The translations under genes and the position numbers were made by a program. Under the pieces are notes generated by a model that was not told the DNA's origin, ran no database searches, and saw only the letters and a program-made list of their open reading frames with translations. Shown one piece after another: positions 9,292-19,000 of a DNA stretch of 64,000 nt. The DNA is from Deinococcus sedimenti (GTDB lineage Bacteria > Deinococcota > Deinococci > Deinococcales > Deinococcaceae). Within the stretch, counting starts at the first letter, position 1; every line of letters starts with the position of its first letter. Location of the stretch: contig NZ_BMQN01000012.1 in assembly GCF_014648135.1 (NCBI RefSeq), forward strand, positions 33,024 through 97,023, read 5' to 3'.

Positions 9292-10361
9292 GCCTCACCG
9301 CCGGCCGCGCGGACCTCACGGCGCAGCTGATCGAGCCGCGCGAGCTGACGCACGGTCTGCCAGGAGTCCGCCTGCCCGTCCAGGGCCGCCTGAGCGCCGC
9401 GCAGGCTCGACGCGGCCCGCGCGGGCTGCCCGGCCAGCAGGAACGCCTGCGCGAGATCGAGGTGCACCTGCGCGTCCTCCGGATCGGCGAAGGCCCGCTG
9501 CCGCGCACCGGCAAGGTCGGGCCGCTCCGGCGCCGGGCGCGGCGCGGACGCGGGCCCGGGGTCACGCCGGACCGGGAGCGGCGCGGTGGGGCCTGGGGGG
9601 GCAGGGACCGGCGGGGCCTCCAGCGGGCGGCGCAGCAGAACCGTGCCGCCCACCCGCACCTGTTCGAGCTGCCGCACGGCCGGCGGGCGCGGGTCACTCG
9701 GCGCGAGGAGCAGCAGGCCGCCCGGCGCGAGCGCCGACGTGAGCTGCTCGCCCACCGCCCGCGCGGCGGCGGGCGTGAAGTAGATCAGGACGTTGCGGCA
9801 GGCGATCACGTCAAAGCCGCGGCCGGGCGGGTCGCGCAGCAGGTTGTGCACCTGAAACTGCGCGCGGGCCCGCACCTCCGGCCGGACCTGCACGCGCGGC
9901 CCGCCCGCCGTGAACACCCGCGTCACGCGCTCAGGCGGCGCGGCCCGCAGGGCCCGCCGCGGGTAGGCGCCGTCCGACGCGGCGGCCAGGGCGGCCGGGT
10001 TCAGGTCGGTGCCCAGCACGCGCGCGTCCACGCCGGCGTGCAGGCAGGCGCCCAGCAGCGCCCAGACTTCCTCCCCGGTCGAGCAGCCGGCGCTCCAGCC
10101 GCGGACCGGCCGGCCCAGCGCGCGCAGGGCCAGGGCGGCCGCGTCGAGTTGCTCACCGAAACGGTGGAACCATGTCTCACCGACCGTGAAGGCCGCCGCG
10201 ACGTCCGCCGCCAGGTCCGCCCGCGCGGCCGCGACCTGCAGCAGCGCGTCCGGGGAGCCGTGCGCCTGCGTGAGCCGCTGCAGGCGCGAGCGGGCCAGAC
10301 GGTCGAGCGGCGCGGTCCAGCGCAGCCCCGCGGTGCGTTCGAGCAGGTCCTCGAGCGTCAC
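9288..10361 (-). CDS. cheR: CheR-type methyltransferase with C-terminal TPR-like tail (WspC-like)
   Basis: 357 residues from the GTG at 10361, which overlaps the upstream CheW stop (GTGA); longer upstream frames were rejected for that reason. An N-terminal helical subdomain (TLEDLLERTAGLRWTAPLD) precedes the S-adenosylmethionine fold, with the CheR motif VRGWSAGCSTGEEVWALL, the segment VLGTDLNPAALAAA and FDVIACRNVLIYF. After a Pro-rich linker (about 265-300) a short TPR-like repeat appears (DAQVHLDLAQAFLLAGQPARAA). TPR-tailed CheR proteins are typical of Wsp and other alternative-cellular-function systems. It methylates glutamates of the MCP. Confidence 0.87.
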   Translation of the reverse strand: MTLEDLLERTAGLRWTAPLDRLARSRLQRLTQAHGSPDALLQVAAARADLAADVAAAFTVGETWFHRFGEQLDAAALALRALGRPVRGWSAGCSTGEEVWALLGACLHAGVDARVLGTDLNPAALAAASDGAYPRRALRAAPPERVTRVFTAGGPRVQVRPEVRARAQFQVHNLLRDPPGRGFDVIACRNVLIYFTPAAARAVGEQLTSALAPGGLLLLAPSDPRPPAVRQLEQVRVGGTVLLRRPLEAPPVPAPPGPTAPLPVRRDPGPASAPRPAPERPDLAGARQRAFADPEDAQVHLDLAQAFLLAGQPARAASSLRGAQAALDGQADSWQTVRQLARLDQLRREVRAAGGEA

Positions 10362-10699
10362 CACAGCACGTTCACCACCTGCCCGCCGATCACGGCCGGG
10401 CCGGGCCGCTCGACATCCAGGATCGGGCCGACCTCGTCCACCCACCAGACTTCGCGGGTGGGGGCGCGCAGCACCATCAGGCGCTGCGCGGCTGCCGGTT
10501 CGGTCGGCGCCTGCCCCCACGCGGGGCGCGGATCCACGACGCTGAGGGTCTCGCCGTTCAGGTGCACGCGGGGCGGGCCGGGCGGCAGGTGCACCATCGG
10601 GTAGAGCCGCTCGACCCGCGCCAGGGGCATCAGGAAACGGGCCTGCCCGACCCGCACCAGCAGGGCCTGAAACGGGGATGCCGGAGGGGGCGTGACCAC
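10358..10699 (-). CDS. cheW: Short CheW-like coupling protein, first gene of the chemosensory operon
   Basis: 113 residues from a GTG. The sequence FQALLVRVGQARFLMPLARVERLYPM is a CheW beta-strand pair, followed by LNGETLSVVDPRPAWGQ and RLMVLRAPTREVWWVDEVGPI, a compact version of the second CheW subdomain; the family is usually 140-170 residues. It overlaps the CheR start by four bases and begins the run of eight overlapping minus-strand genes ending at 2306. The divergent gene at 10845 leaves 145 nt for the operon promoter, in which no strong consensus element stands out. Confidence 0.7.
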   Translation of the reverse strand: MVTPPPASPFQALLVRVGQARFLMPLARVERLYPMVHLPPGPPRVHLNGETLSVVDPRPAWGQAPTEPAAAQRLMVLRAPTREVWWVDEVGPILDVERPGPAVIGGQVVNVLW

Positions 10700-10832
10700 G
10701 GTACCGCTCAGCTTACCTGCCCGGACGGCCGCCCGCGCCTCAGAGGGTCACGGGCAGCCGTCCGGGCGCGCCCTGAGGCGGGGCCGGCGGGCAGGACCGC
10801 CGGAGTTCGACGGGGCCGGGGTCGCGGTGCCC

Positions 10833-10844
10833 TAGCATGCTCGC
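10833..10844 (+). promoter_or_regulatory. Leaderless-type -10 element before the TPR gene
   Basis: TAGCAT at 10833-10838 is followed by exactly six bases and then the GTG start. This is the TANNNT-N6/7-start arrangement of leaderless transcripts known to be frequent in Deinococcus. No Shine-Dalgarno sequence precedes the GTG. A clear -35 is not visible. Confidence 0.45.
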
Positions 10845-12512
10845 GTGCCCTCCCGGTCCGCGCAACGTGACGATTTCGCCGATTCCATCACCGCCCTGAT
10901 CGACCTGGCGCAGTGGGACGCGGCCCGGCGCACCATCCAGGCGGCCTTTGCGGTCGCGCGGACCGGGACGCGCTTCACGCAGCTGCTGCGCTGGTTCGAG
11001 GCGCTGCCGCCCGCCGGTCCGGACGATCTCGCCGCCGCGCGGCTGCACCTGCGGCTGCACGCGAACGTGCCGCTGCAACCGGACCTCGAACGGGTCGCCC
11101 GGATGTACGCGCAGCGGCCCGCGACCGCGCCGAACGCGCACGCCCTGCTTGCCTGGTCGCACAGCATCACGTCCAGCGACTTCCGGCCGGCCCTGGCGTC
11201 CGCCGAGCTCGCCCTGCAGGACGTCACGCGCCTCAACGACTACGAGCACGGCATGGCCCTGCGGGCGCGCGCCAAGGCGAGGCTGCGCCTGCACCTGCCC
11301 GGCTGGGAGGACGACTACCGCGCCGCCCTGCCCCTCACGGAGGGCCGCGCCCGTACGCTGACGACCATGGAATACAGCGTCTCGCTGCTGCACACCGAGC
11401 GGCACGCGGAGGGCATGGAACTCCTGGCCCGGGCCGCGCTGGGGGCGCGCGGAGACGAACTGGAAGGCTGGGTGGTCAGCACCAAGGGCTACGCGCACCT
11501 GCACCACGCCGAACTCGACGAGGCGCAGGACTGTTTCGAGGCCTGCCTGCGGCTGGCACCGACCTTCCGCGGGTCCGGCCACACCGGGCTGGCGGCCGTG
11601 CTGCGCGCCCGGGGCGAATGGAACCGCGCCGAGGCCCTGTACCAGCAGGCCCTGACCCGCGCGCAGGACAGTGGGGACCTTCACCACCTGCAGCAGGCGC
11701 GCCGCGGCCTGGGCCACACGGCGCGCCTGCGCGGGCAGGGGCTGCGCGCCATTGAGTGGCTCACGCAGGCGGCCGTGACCATCCCGGCCGAGCGGGACCA
11801 CGGCCACAGCTGGGTGCACGTGGACCTCGCGGCCGCGCACGTCTTCCTCCCCCAGCTGGACGCCGCACACGTGACGGACCTGCTGGACCGCACGGGCCCG
11901 CTGGGCAGTGAGGACGCGGCCCGCGCGGTGATCGTCCGCGCGGAACTCGCGCGACGGCAGGGGCACCTGGACCACGCCCGGCAGCTGCTGCGGGACCTGA
12001 ACCCCCGCATGCTGTGGACGCGGGAGGAAGCGGCGGCCCAGCCGGAGTTGTTCGCGCTGCTGGGCCCGGACGCGCCCTCTCCCCTGCCCCGCGCCGGGAC
12101 GCTGCAGGTGACCGTCACGGCGGCCGGGTACCCCGAGGTGAGCGTCAGTGGGCGCCCGGTGTCGCTGCCGGACCTGGCGGTGGTGGCGCTGGTCGCGCTG
12201 CTGGACGCGGGTGGCACCCTCGACGCGGAGTCGCTGGCGGACGCCGTGCGCGACGACGCGCCCCGGTCTGCCCGGCAGCGGGCGCAGCGGGTGTCGCGCG
12301 CGCTGCAGGCCCTGCGCGGCGGGCTGGGCTGGCCCGGCAGCGTCACGCACGTCCGGGGCCGGTACCAGCTTGATCCCGGCGCGGCCTGGTCGTACGACAT
12401 CCTGAACCTGCAGCGGGCCGGGCAGCCCATCCCGGCGTTCCTGCGGGGCGTGCATGCCTTTCCGTGGGTGCTGGACCGGGAGCAGCACCTGCTGCTCGGC
12501 GATCCGGACTGA
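10845..12512 (+). CDS. TPR-repeat protein with C-terminal winged-helix-like domain
   Basis: 555 residues. Residues 10-410 are helical repeats of TPR type; clear units include EGWVVSTKGYAHLHHAELDE and FRGSGHTGLAAVLRARGEWN, with the Ala/Gly/Leu spacing of TPRs. From about 425 the composition changes: LQVTVTAAGYPEVSVSGRPV then LAVVALVALLDAGGTLDAE and RQRAQRVSRALQALRGGLG, ending HVRGRYQLDP. This matches the beta-strand, helix, recognition-helix, hairpin order of OmpR/SARP-type winged helices, here at the C-terminus rather than the N-terminus. It may be a transcription regulator that reads a partner through its TPRs. It is divergent from the chemosensory operon, so a regulatory link is possible but not shown. 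Leaderless start. Confidence 0.55.
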   Translation: MPSRSAQRDDFADSITALIDLAQWDAARRTIQAAFAVARTGTRFTQLLRWFEALPPAGPDDLAAARLHLRLHANVPLQPDLERVARMYAQRPATAPNAHALLAWSHSITSSDFRPALASAELALQDVTRLNDYEHGMALRARAKARLRLHLPGWEDDYRAALPLTEGRARTLTTMEYSVSLLHTERHAEGMELLARAALGARGDELEGWVVSTKGYAHLHHAELDEAQDCFEACLRLAPTFRGSGHTGLAAVLRARGEWNRAEALYQQALTRAQDSGDLHHLQQARRGLGHTARLRGQGLRAIEWLTQAAVTIPAERDHGHSWVHVDLAAAHVFLPQLDAAHVTDLLDRTGPLGSEDAARAVIVRAELARRQGHLDHARQLLRDLNPRMLWTREEAAAQPELFALLGPDAPSPLPRAGTLQVTVTAAGYPEVSVSGRPVSLPDLAVVALVALLDAGGTLDAESLADAVRDDAPRSARQRAQRVSRALQALRGGLGWPGSVTHVRGRYQLDPGAAWSYDILNLQRAGQPIPAFLRGVHAFPWVLDREQHLLLGDPD

Positions 12513-12597
12513 CCGCAGCTGGAGGTAAGGCCCTGGGGCCAGCAGCGGGCCCTGCGGCCGGCCCCCGTGGCCACGTGCGGGTCCCGGGCGGCGGCGG

Positions 12598-13647
12598 TCA
12601 GTCGGCCGCCAGGGAGGCGCCACCGAACCGGGCGAGGGCGTCTCGCATCTCGGCCAGCCACGCGGCGCGCACGTCGAGGGGAGTGAGCACCTCGGCCCGC
12701 GCGCCCCACGACAGCAGGAACGGCATCAGGTCACGCGGCAGGCCGGTCTCGTCCACGCCGGCGTAGAACTCGATGTCGACGAAACCGTCCCCGCGGATCA
12801 GGGTCGCCTGCGGGAAGCCGCCCTCCAGCACCCGGTAGGCGGCCTCTGGGTCGAAGCGGACGGTGACGGTCACGCCCTGCTCGCTGCCGATGACGCCCCA
12901 GGCGTCGGACAGGTACGCCTGCGGGTCGAAGCCGGGATCGGGGTCGTACCGTTCGGCGAGCAGGTGCAGGTTGGTCATGCGCGCCAGCTTGAACATCTCT
13001 ACCCGGTCCGTGGCGCGGTTGAGGCCGATCACGAACGGGGCGAGGTTCGTGCGGCTGATCTCCACGAAGTACACGCACAGTTCCACGCCGGTGCGCAGGA
13101 TGCCGTTGCCCTCGCGGTGATCGAAGTGCAGCACCTGCCCGTCCAGCCACGCGCTGCCGATGACTTCCATCTGCCGGTCGGTGAACATGGTGCCGCCCCC
13201 GCCACGCAGGCTGGCGTTCAGGGTGTGACGGACCCGTTCCGGCAGCGCGAGGGACAGCGTGGTCAGCGCCTGCCGGTAGTGGCCGCCCAGCGCGGGGGAA
13301 TGATGATGCGCCAGGCGCAGCGCCGTGTAGGCGGCCAGCACCTCGGTCGGCCGCAGGAGGGTCCCGCTGCGCGGGATGACGTACTGCCCGGGCGTCTGCT
13401 CGTGCACGGGGTGTCCCATCCGGCGCAGGGCTTCGAGGTCGCGCTGGACACTGCGCTGCCCGATACCGAACCGCTCGGCCAGCTGGGCGGTGCTCTGGGG
13501 GCGGGCCTGCAGTTCGGCGAGCAGCGCGGTGAGGCGGTGGGATTTATGCCAGCTGCGGGGCGTCCGCTGCGGGTCAGTGGCGTGGTCCGGCCTGTCGTCC
13601 GGGGCGTACGTGCTGGTCATGCGCGCACCGTAGGTCAGGCGTGACAC
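12598..13647 (-). CDS. WYL-domain transcriptional regulator
   Basis: 349 residues from the GTG at 13647; an ATG at 13620 is an alternative, but AGGCGA precedes the GTG and nothing precedes the ATG. Residues 35-90 form an HTH_11 winged helix (RLTALLAELQARPQSTAQL, then RFGIGQRSVQRDLEALRRMG), as in DeoR-like and PafC-like WYL proteins. The central part (about 160-250) is the WYL ligand-binding domain (LDGQVLHFDHREGNGI, VEISRTNLAPFVIGLN), and the C-terminal WCX extension ends VLTPLDVRAAWLAEMRDALA. WYL regulators commonly sense nucleic acids or nucleotides and control DNA-damage or defence genes. No target gene is evident beside it; autoregulation through the dyad upstream is plausible. Confidence 0.85.
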   Translation of the reverse strand: MSRLTYGARMTSTYAPDDRPDHATDPQRTPRSWHKSHRLTALLAELQARPQSTAQLAERFGIGQRSVQRDLEALRRMGHPVHEQTPGQYVIPRSGTLLRPTEVLAAYTALRLAHHHSPALGGHYRQALTTLSLALPERVRHTLNASLRGGGGTMFTDRQMEVIGSAWLDGQVLHFDHREGNGILRTGVELCVYFVEISRTNLAPFVIGLNRATDRVEMFKLARMTNLHLLAERYDPDPGFDPQAYLSDAWGVIGSEQGVTVTVRFDPEAAYRVLEGGFPQATLIRGDGFVDIEFYAGVDETGLPRDLMPFLLSWGARAEVLTPLDVRAAWLAEMRDALARFGGASLAAD

Positions 13648-13666
13648 TCGCCTGACCGCAGCTTGT

Positions 13667-13688
13667 AATATAGTTCACTTCTATAGAA
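13667..13688 (-). promoter_or_regulatory. Probable promoter and palindromic operator of the WYL regulator
   Basis: On the minus strand TATATT (13667-13672) has the look of a -10 element about 20 nt before the GTG. Immediately upstream lies the perfect 10-bp palindrome TTCTATAGAA (13679-13688), inside the expected spacer/-35 region. An AT-rich island in GC-rich DNA. Function is inferred from position. Confidence 0.4.
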
Positions 13689-14050
13689 AATCTGCGCCAA
13701 TCACGATCAGATCATCCCCTTTGCATATGCGGCCCATGTCCCAGCGCGAGCGCGGCCACCGCTGCACCCCCCTAAAGCGTCTTTCCGAAAGAGCTGTTCA
13801 CTATGGCCAGGCGGACTTGTGAAGCTGTGCAGGAGAGCGAGTGAATTTTACAGACCAGGACGGAATGGAACCGTTGCGAAGCAGAAAATGGGGGCATCAG
13901 ACGCCTGCTGTCCTGATGCCGTAATTCGGAGCACGGCTCCAACCGGCATTGGCCAGACCGAAGTCCAGACTCCGGCGTTCGCATGACCGCCGACACCATC
14001 AACGCGGGCATCACCGTCATCGGGAAGCCGGACTCACAGGGAGCTGACTG
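13689..14050. other. Intergenic stretch without a supported gene
   Basis: Visibly lower in GC than its surroundings. It should contain the 3' end of the surface-protein operon transcript, which comes from the right, and sequence upstream of the WYL promoter. Short open frames exist on both strands, but none has a recognisable motif or ribosome binding site. No T-run terminator was seen. Confidence 0.5.
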
Positions 14051-16000
14051 TCACGGGGTCACACTGACCTCTTCGGTCGGGGCGCTGATCTCCCCCTCGC
14101 TGCTGAGGGCCCGCAGCACATACCGGGAGTCGGCCTTGCCGTCCGGGTCGGTGTAGGTGAGGTCGGGCAGCACGTCCGAGACTTCCAGAAGGCGGGTGCC
14201 GTCCAGGCGGTACACCACGTACCGCGCGGGTGCGGCGCCGGCCGTCCAGGTCAGGCGCACGCCCCCTTCTGGCAGCAGGGCGGCGCGCACGTCCGTGGGC
14301 CGGGTGCTGCCTGCCGGTGCGGGTCGGCTGGCGGTGACGGGCGCGGCAGGTTCCGAACGGTTGCCGGTGCGGTCCAGGCTCCGCAGGGAGTAGCGGTACG
14401 CCACGCCGGGGACTCCCGTGGCGTCGGTGTATGTGCGCGCCGGGGCGTCCACGCTGCCCACGACCGCCGGGTCCGACGCCGGGGCGGCGCGGGTGATCTC
14501 GAACCGGGCGAGGTCCGGCACTTCGGACTGCGCCCAGGTGAGGGTCACGCCAGCGGCGGTCACGGCGGCCGGTTGCAGTAAGGGTGGTGGGGGTGGGGTC
14601 ACGTCCAGCAGGGCGGCCGCAGCCGGAGCAGACGGCAGGGAATTGACGCGGCTGGAGTTCACGGCCAGCACGCGGTAGTGATAGCGGGTCTGCACGCCCT
14701 GCGGGATGGCGTCCACGTACGTGGTCCCCGTGATGGGCAGGCCGGTCAGCAGGAATTCCGGCGCGGTGGGCGGGTCCCCCTCGGAGCGGTAGACCCAGTA
14801 CCCCGTCAGGTCGCGTTCTGTGTTCGCCGTCCAGGTCAGGGTCAGGGTGTCCCGGCCGGGCGTGACGGTCACTCCGGCGGGTGCGGCGGGCGGAGTGAGG
14901 TTCTGTCCGGTGGCGGCCGTCAGCGTGCCCCGGCCGCTCACCTGCCCGGTGTCGTCGGCGGCGGCCAGGGCGTACAGGTAGGGTACGCCGCCCTCGACCT
15001 GATCCACGTAGCTGCGGTCGGTGGGGGTCAGCTTCGCCACGGCCGTCAGGGTGTCCGGCGTGGTGCCGCGCAGCACGATCACCGAGCGCACGCGCGGGTC
15101 GGTTCCGGGCGTCCAGGCCAGCGTCACGGTGCGGTTTCCCGGCGTGGCGCTGGCGATTTCCGGGCTGGGGATGGGCGTGTCCTCGCGGGCGGTCAGGGTG
15201 ACGGGCGCGCTGGGCGCGGACTCCCGGCCAAACAGGTCCACGGCACTGACCTGATACCGGTACGTCTGGCCGGGCCTGGATTCCTCGTCCGTGAAGACGT
15301 CCCCTCCCGGTTCCCGGGTGATGAAGAACGGAGCGGGTTCCAGTCGCGTGTAACTGCCGGTGGCGGCGGCGCGGAACACGTTGTAGGCAACGACGGCGTG
15401 GCTGTCGTCGGGGGGCGCGGCAGTCCAGGTCAGGCGCGCCGGCGCTCCACCCGTGACGGTCAGGTTGGTCGGGGCGGGAACCGGCGGGGTGGGGCCGGTG
15501 CGGAAACTGGCGCCGCCCACGCGGGTGCGGGCGCCCCCGTTCACGGCGTACACGGTGGCCGTGTAGGCGCCCGGCTGCAGGCCCGTCAGGGTGGTCTGAA
15601 TGCCCAGCGCGCGGGCCAGGGCGGGGCGGGCCACCACGTTCAGGTTGAAGATGGCGCGTTCGAAACTGCTGTCGGCCGTGAGCGGTGCGGTGTAGACGGA
15701 GGTAATGGCGTCGTACTCCTCACGGGAGATGCCGGAGGCCGCCGTGAAGGGCTGCGGTGAGGCGACGGGAATGTCACGTTGGGACGTGCCCGTCACCTGA
15801 ACGACGAACCCGCCTGTCGGAATGACGTCTCCGGGCAGGTACCACCGCAGGTGGGCTCCGTCCGGGGTCGGCAGGACGACCAGGCCGGTCTTTTCGGTTC
15901 TGGTTGGCGTGGTCTGGGTCACGGTGGTCCGGTCGGGGCCACTCTGGGCCGTGGCAAGGCCGACGCTGCTGAGGAGAATCAGGGTGGTCAGGGTGCGCAT
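14051..16000 (-). CDS. Secreted fibronectin type III repeat protein
   Basis: 649 residues. A signal peptide is clear (MRTLTTLILLSSVGLATAQS, cleavage after TAQ). After a unique N-terminal region (about 25-175) there are five consecutive fibronectin-III-like units marked by LTWTAAPPDDSHAVVAYNVF, VTLAWTPGTDPRVRSVIVL, LTLTWTANTERDLTGYWVY, VTLTWAQSEVPDLARFEIT and VRLTWTAGAAPARYVVYRL, each ending in a YTD or YVD tyrosine-corner type strand. No enzyme motif, anchor helix or cysteine was seen. It is last of three co-directional genes, 50 nt after the giant PKD protein, and is probably exported to the same cell-surface structure. Function beyond adhesion or scaffolding is unknown. Confidence 0.75.
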   Translation of the reverse strand: MRTLTTLILLSSVGLATAQSGPDRTTVTQTTPTRTEKTGLVVLPTPDGAHLRWYLPGDVIPTGGFVVQVTGTSQRDIPVASPQPFTAASGISREEYDAITSVYTAPLTADSSFERAIFNLNVVARPALARALGIQTTLTGLQPGAYTATVYAVNGGARTRVGGASFRTGPTPPVPAPTNLTVTGGAPARLTWTAAPPDDSHAVVAYNVFRAAATGSYTRLEPAPFFITREPGGDVFTDEESRPGQTYRYQVSAVDLFGRESAPSAPVTLTAREDTPIPSPEIASATPGNRTVTLAWTPGTDPRVRSVIVLRGTTPDTLTAVAKLTPTDRSYVDQVEGGVPYLYALAAADDTGQVSGRGTLTAATGQNLTPPAAPAGVTVTPGRDTLTLTWTANTERDLTGYWVYRSEGDPPTAPEFLLTGLPITGTTYVDAIPQGVQTRYHYRVLAVNSSRVNSLPSAPAAAALLDVTPPPPPLLQPAAVTAAGVTLTWAQSEVPDLARFEITRAAPASDPAVVGSVDAPARTYTDATGVPGVAYRYSLRSLDRTGNRSEPAAPVTASRPAPAGSTRPTDVRAALLPEGGVRLTWTAGAAPARYVVYRLDGTRLLEVSDVLPDLTYTDPDGKADSRYVLRALSSEGEISAPTEEVSVTP

Positions 16001-16050
16001 GGGCTCCTTTGAACGGATGCGCGGGCCACCTCACGGCAGCCCGCGCGTCG

Positions 16051-19000
16051 TCAGAATTTCAGCGTGACGTCGGTGCTGATGGTGATATCGGGGATGCCGG
16101 AAATATCAATCGTTCCGGACGCTTTGCCTGTGAAGTAGCTGTCGTTGTCCGCCAGATGCACGTTGCCCTTGAGGGTCACCGACAGGGCGGCCGAGGCTTT
16201 GATCTTCCCGCATTCACCGGAGGCTCTGGCCGCGGCGCTGAACGACACCGCGCCGTCCAGCGCGAAGGGAGCGGACTGGATACCCAGGTCGAGGTTCGAG
16301 CTGTACGCTCCAGAGATGCCGTATTTCGCGGTGCACAGGAAGAAGCTCTTCTGCCCGCTGAGCGAGAACTCCTTGCTGACCCCGACACCGAAGCGGATAC
16401 GGTCCGGATTGATCATCAGGTAGCCGTTGCCCGACGTGACGTTCTTGACCTCGACCTTGATGGGGTTTTCCCTGGTGCCGACGTACAGGTGGCTTCCACG
16501 GGCGCCCGCGTACTGCTCCAGGAATCCGCTCAGCTTGATGATGCTGCCGAAGGTAAGGGGAGGGAGCTTCGAGCAGTCGAGCCCGGCCACGGCTGTGACG
16601 CCTCCAGAGCCCACGCAGCCCTGAAGCAGGAGGCCGCCCTGGGAGTTGACGTCGAGTTTGGCCCGGCCCTGGGGCGTCTTGCGGTCCCAGGTATCGCCAC
16701 TGTTGACCACCCAGAGATCACCCGTGAGGTCCACTCCGCCCTGTCCCTGTCCACCCTTGCCGGTGATGATCCCCCTGACATACGTCTTGGGCGGCGCGAT
16801 CGGCGGACCCGTCAGACCCTGACGACTGGTGTCTTGAGTGGGCTCGACCAGCATGCTGAGGGTCATGCCCCCCTGGACGGCCTCGTACGGCCCGGCAGTC
16901 CGGAACACCGGATCGCGGTCCAGTCCATTGGGCCAGTCCATGTTCACGGTGTACCCACCGAACAGCTCGTACACCTCGACGTTTTTGATGCCCACGGTCA
17001 GGTTGTCGAAGCCGGAGGCAACGTGGAACAGGATGGACCCGTACCCGACCGAGTCGGTGCCGCTGTCCGCCACAAAGTTAGGGGTTGGGCCGGTCCGCCC
17101 GAACGTCGCCTTCGCGTCGGCTTCCAGCAAGCCCAGCACTTTCAATCGGCCTCCACCGGTAAACGTCAGTGCGCCCTGATCGTTGATCACACCGTCCAGG
17201 GTGATGTCGTAAATGAGGTTGGCCGCGTGGATGCGCTCGGTGGTAAACCGCACGTCTTTCCCGCCGTTCACCCAGAACAGCGACTTGGTGTTCTGCTCGA
17301 CGGGCAGCTTGGAATTGACTTCGAGGCGCCCGTTCAGTCCCAGGGTGTAGCCTCCGCTGCTCTGCCGCTCGATACCCACCTCCGCAATCGAGAAGGGGTA
17401 TCCGTACAGACTCGTCAGGCCCGAGGTGGCACCCCGCCACGCCTGGCCGTCCAGACTGACATTCCCCAGGGGGTCCATGCGGAGATTGCTGAGAAGCACG
17501 TCTCCGCTCTTCCCGATTTTCCAGTGGGCGTTGGCAAAGACGATGTCGGCCACCGGGCGTCCGGCCTGGACGGTCCAGGTGCCAGTCCCCAGTTCCAGGG
17601 TGGTCTGGCCGAAGGTGTGGGTGACCGGTCCGTTCGCACGGACGGTCCACCTCGCCCCGGCAGCCGCCCTGGCATCCCAGCCGATGTTCAGGTCCATCGT
17701 CTTCTCGACCAGGGGAAGCGGCAGCGACCCGGTGCTGCTCAGGGCCGAGATGCGCCCCGCAAGGACCTCGGCGCGCAGCTTGCTCAGACTCACGGTCCAG
17801 CCCAGCAGGTCCGTCTGAGCCGTGGGAACGTCAAAGGTGGTGACGAACCCGGACACGTTGTACGCGGCGGCCCCGGTCACGGTCAGAGGCGACGTCAGGA
17901 TGGGGCTGCCGACCGTGACGTTCGCGGCCGGGAACACCAGACCCATCCAGTCGGTTGATGGGGCGACCTGATTCCCGGAGGCGGCGGCCAGTTCGTCGGC
18001 ATTCCTGCTGCCCGACAGGTCGAGAATGGCCGTATTGGCACTGAGCGTCAGGCCGTCTTCAGCCAGGGGGGTCGTCAGCGGGCCGCTCAGGGCCAGTGGG
18101 GCCAGCAGGTGGCCGTTGTCGTCCAGCGGGGTGCTGTTCAGGGCCATGCTGACGTTGCCGCCAGCTACTGGAAGCGTCACGGTGCCGCTCACGGCCACAC
18201 CGTCGCGGCTGAGACTCAGGGTGCCGAGGGTGACCGCAGCGTCGCCGAGCGCCGCCAGACTCAGGCGCCGCGACCCGAGATCCACGGTGACTGCCGTCGG
18301 GGTGCCGACCACGCGGGCCACGCTGCCGCTGACGGTGGCCTGCACGTTGGCGAAGTCGACCGTGTACCGCCCCAGGTCCCGGCCGGCGACCACCAGTGAA
18401 TTCACCACGCCGCGGCCGGTCAGGCCATCGGGGTTGGCGTTCTCAAGGGACGTGACCTGCACGACCGTGCCGCCGAACCGCACGGTTTCGGGGACATCCA
18501 GACGGTAATCGAGGTCCAGCCGGACCGGAGCGGACTGGCCGGGCTGGGTGTACTCGAACGTCAGCGTGTGGCGCCCAGGACGCTGCTCCGTGAACTCCTC
18601 GGTGAACTCCCTGGTCCGGGGGTTCGCGTCGCCCTGAAGGTCCAGGGTCGTGGTCCTGACCGGCTGGCCGTCGATCAGCCAGCGGCCCGACACGCGGCCC
18701 TCTCCGACGAAGGGAAGGTCCAGCGTGACCCGGAAGGGCTGGGAACTGGTCAGAGTGAAGAAGTCGTTCTCGGAAAGGACGCGGCCGCCCTGCTGCACCC
18801 ACAGCACGGACGCGCGGCCCAGCTGGAGGGTGACCTTGACCTGAATGGTCAGGGTGGCGCGCGGCACGAGGGTACGCCGGGGATCGTACGCCAGGAGGGT
18901 CACCACGTAAGTCCCCGACCGGGTGTACAGGGTCCGCAGGACGGTGTCGGTCGTGGTGGAGCGCTGCACGCCGTTGCCGTAGTCGATGATGTATTCCATG

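Noticed and set aside
13772..14020. 82-residue minus-strand frame upstream of the WYL gene
   Set aside because: No recognised motif and no ribosome binding site. It lies in an AT-richer gap where short frames arise easily.
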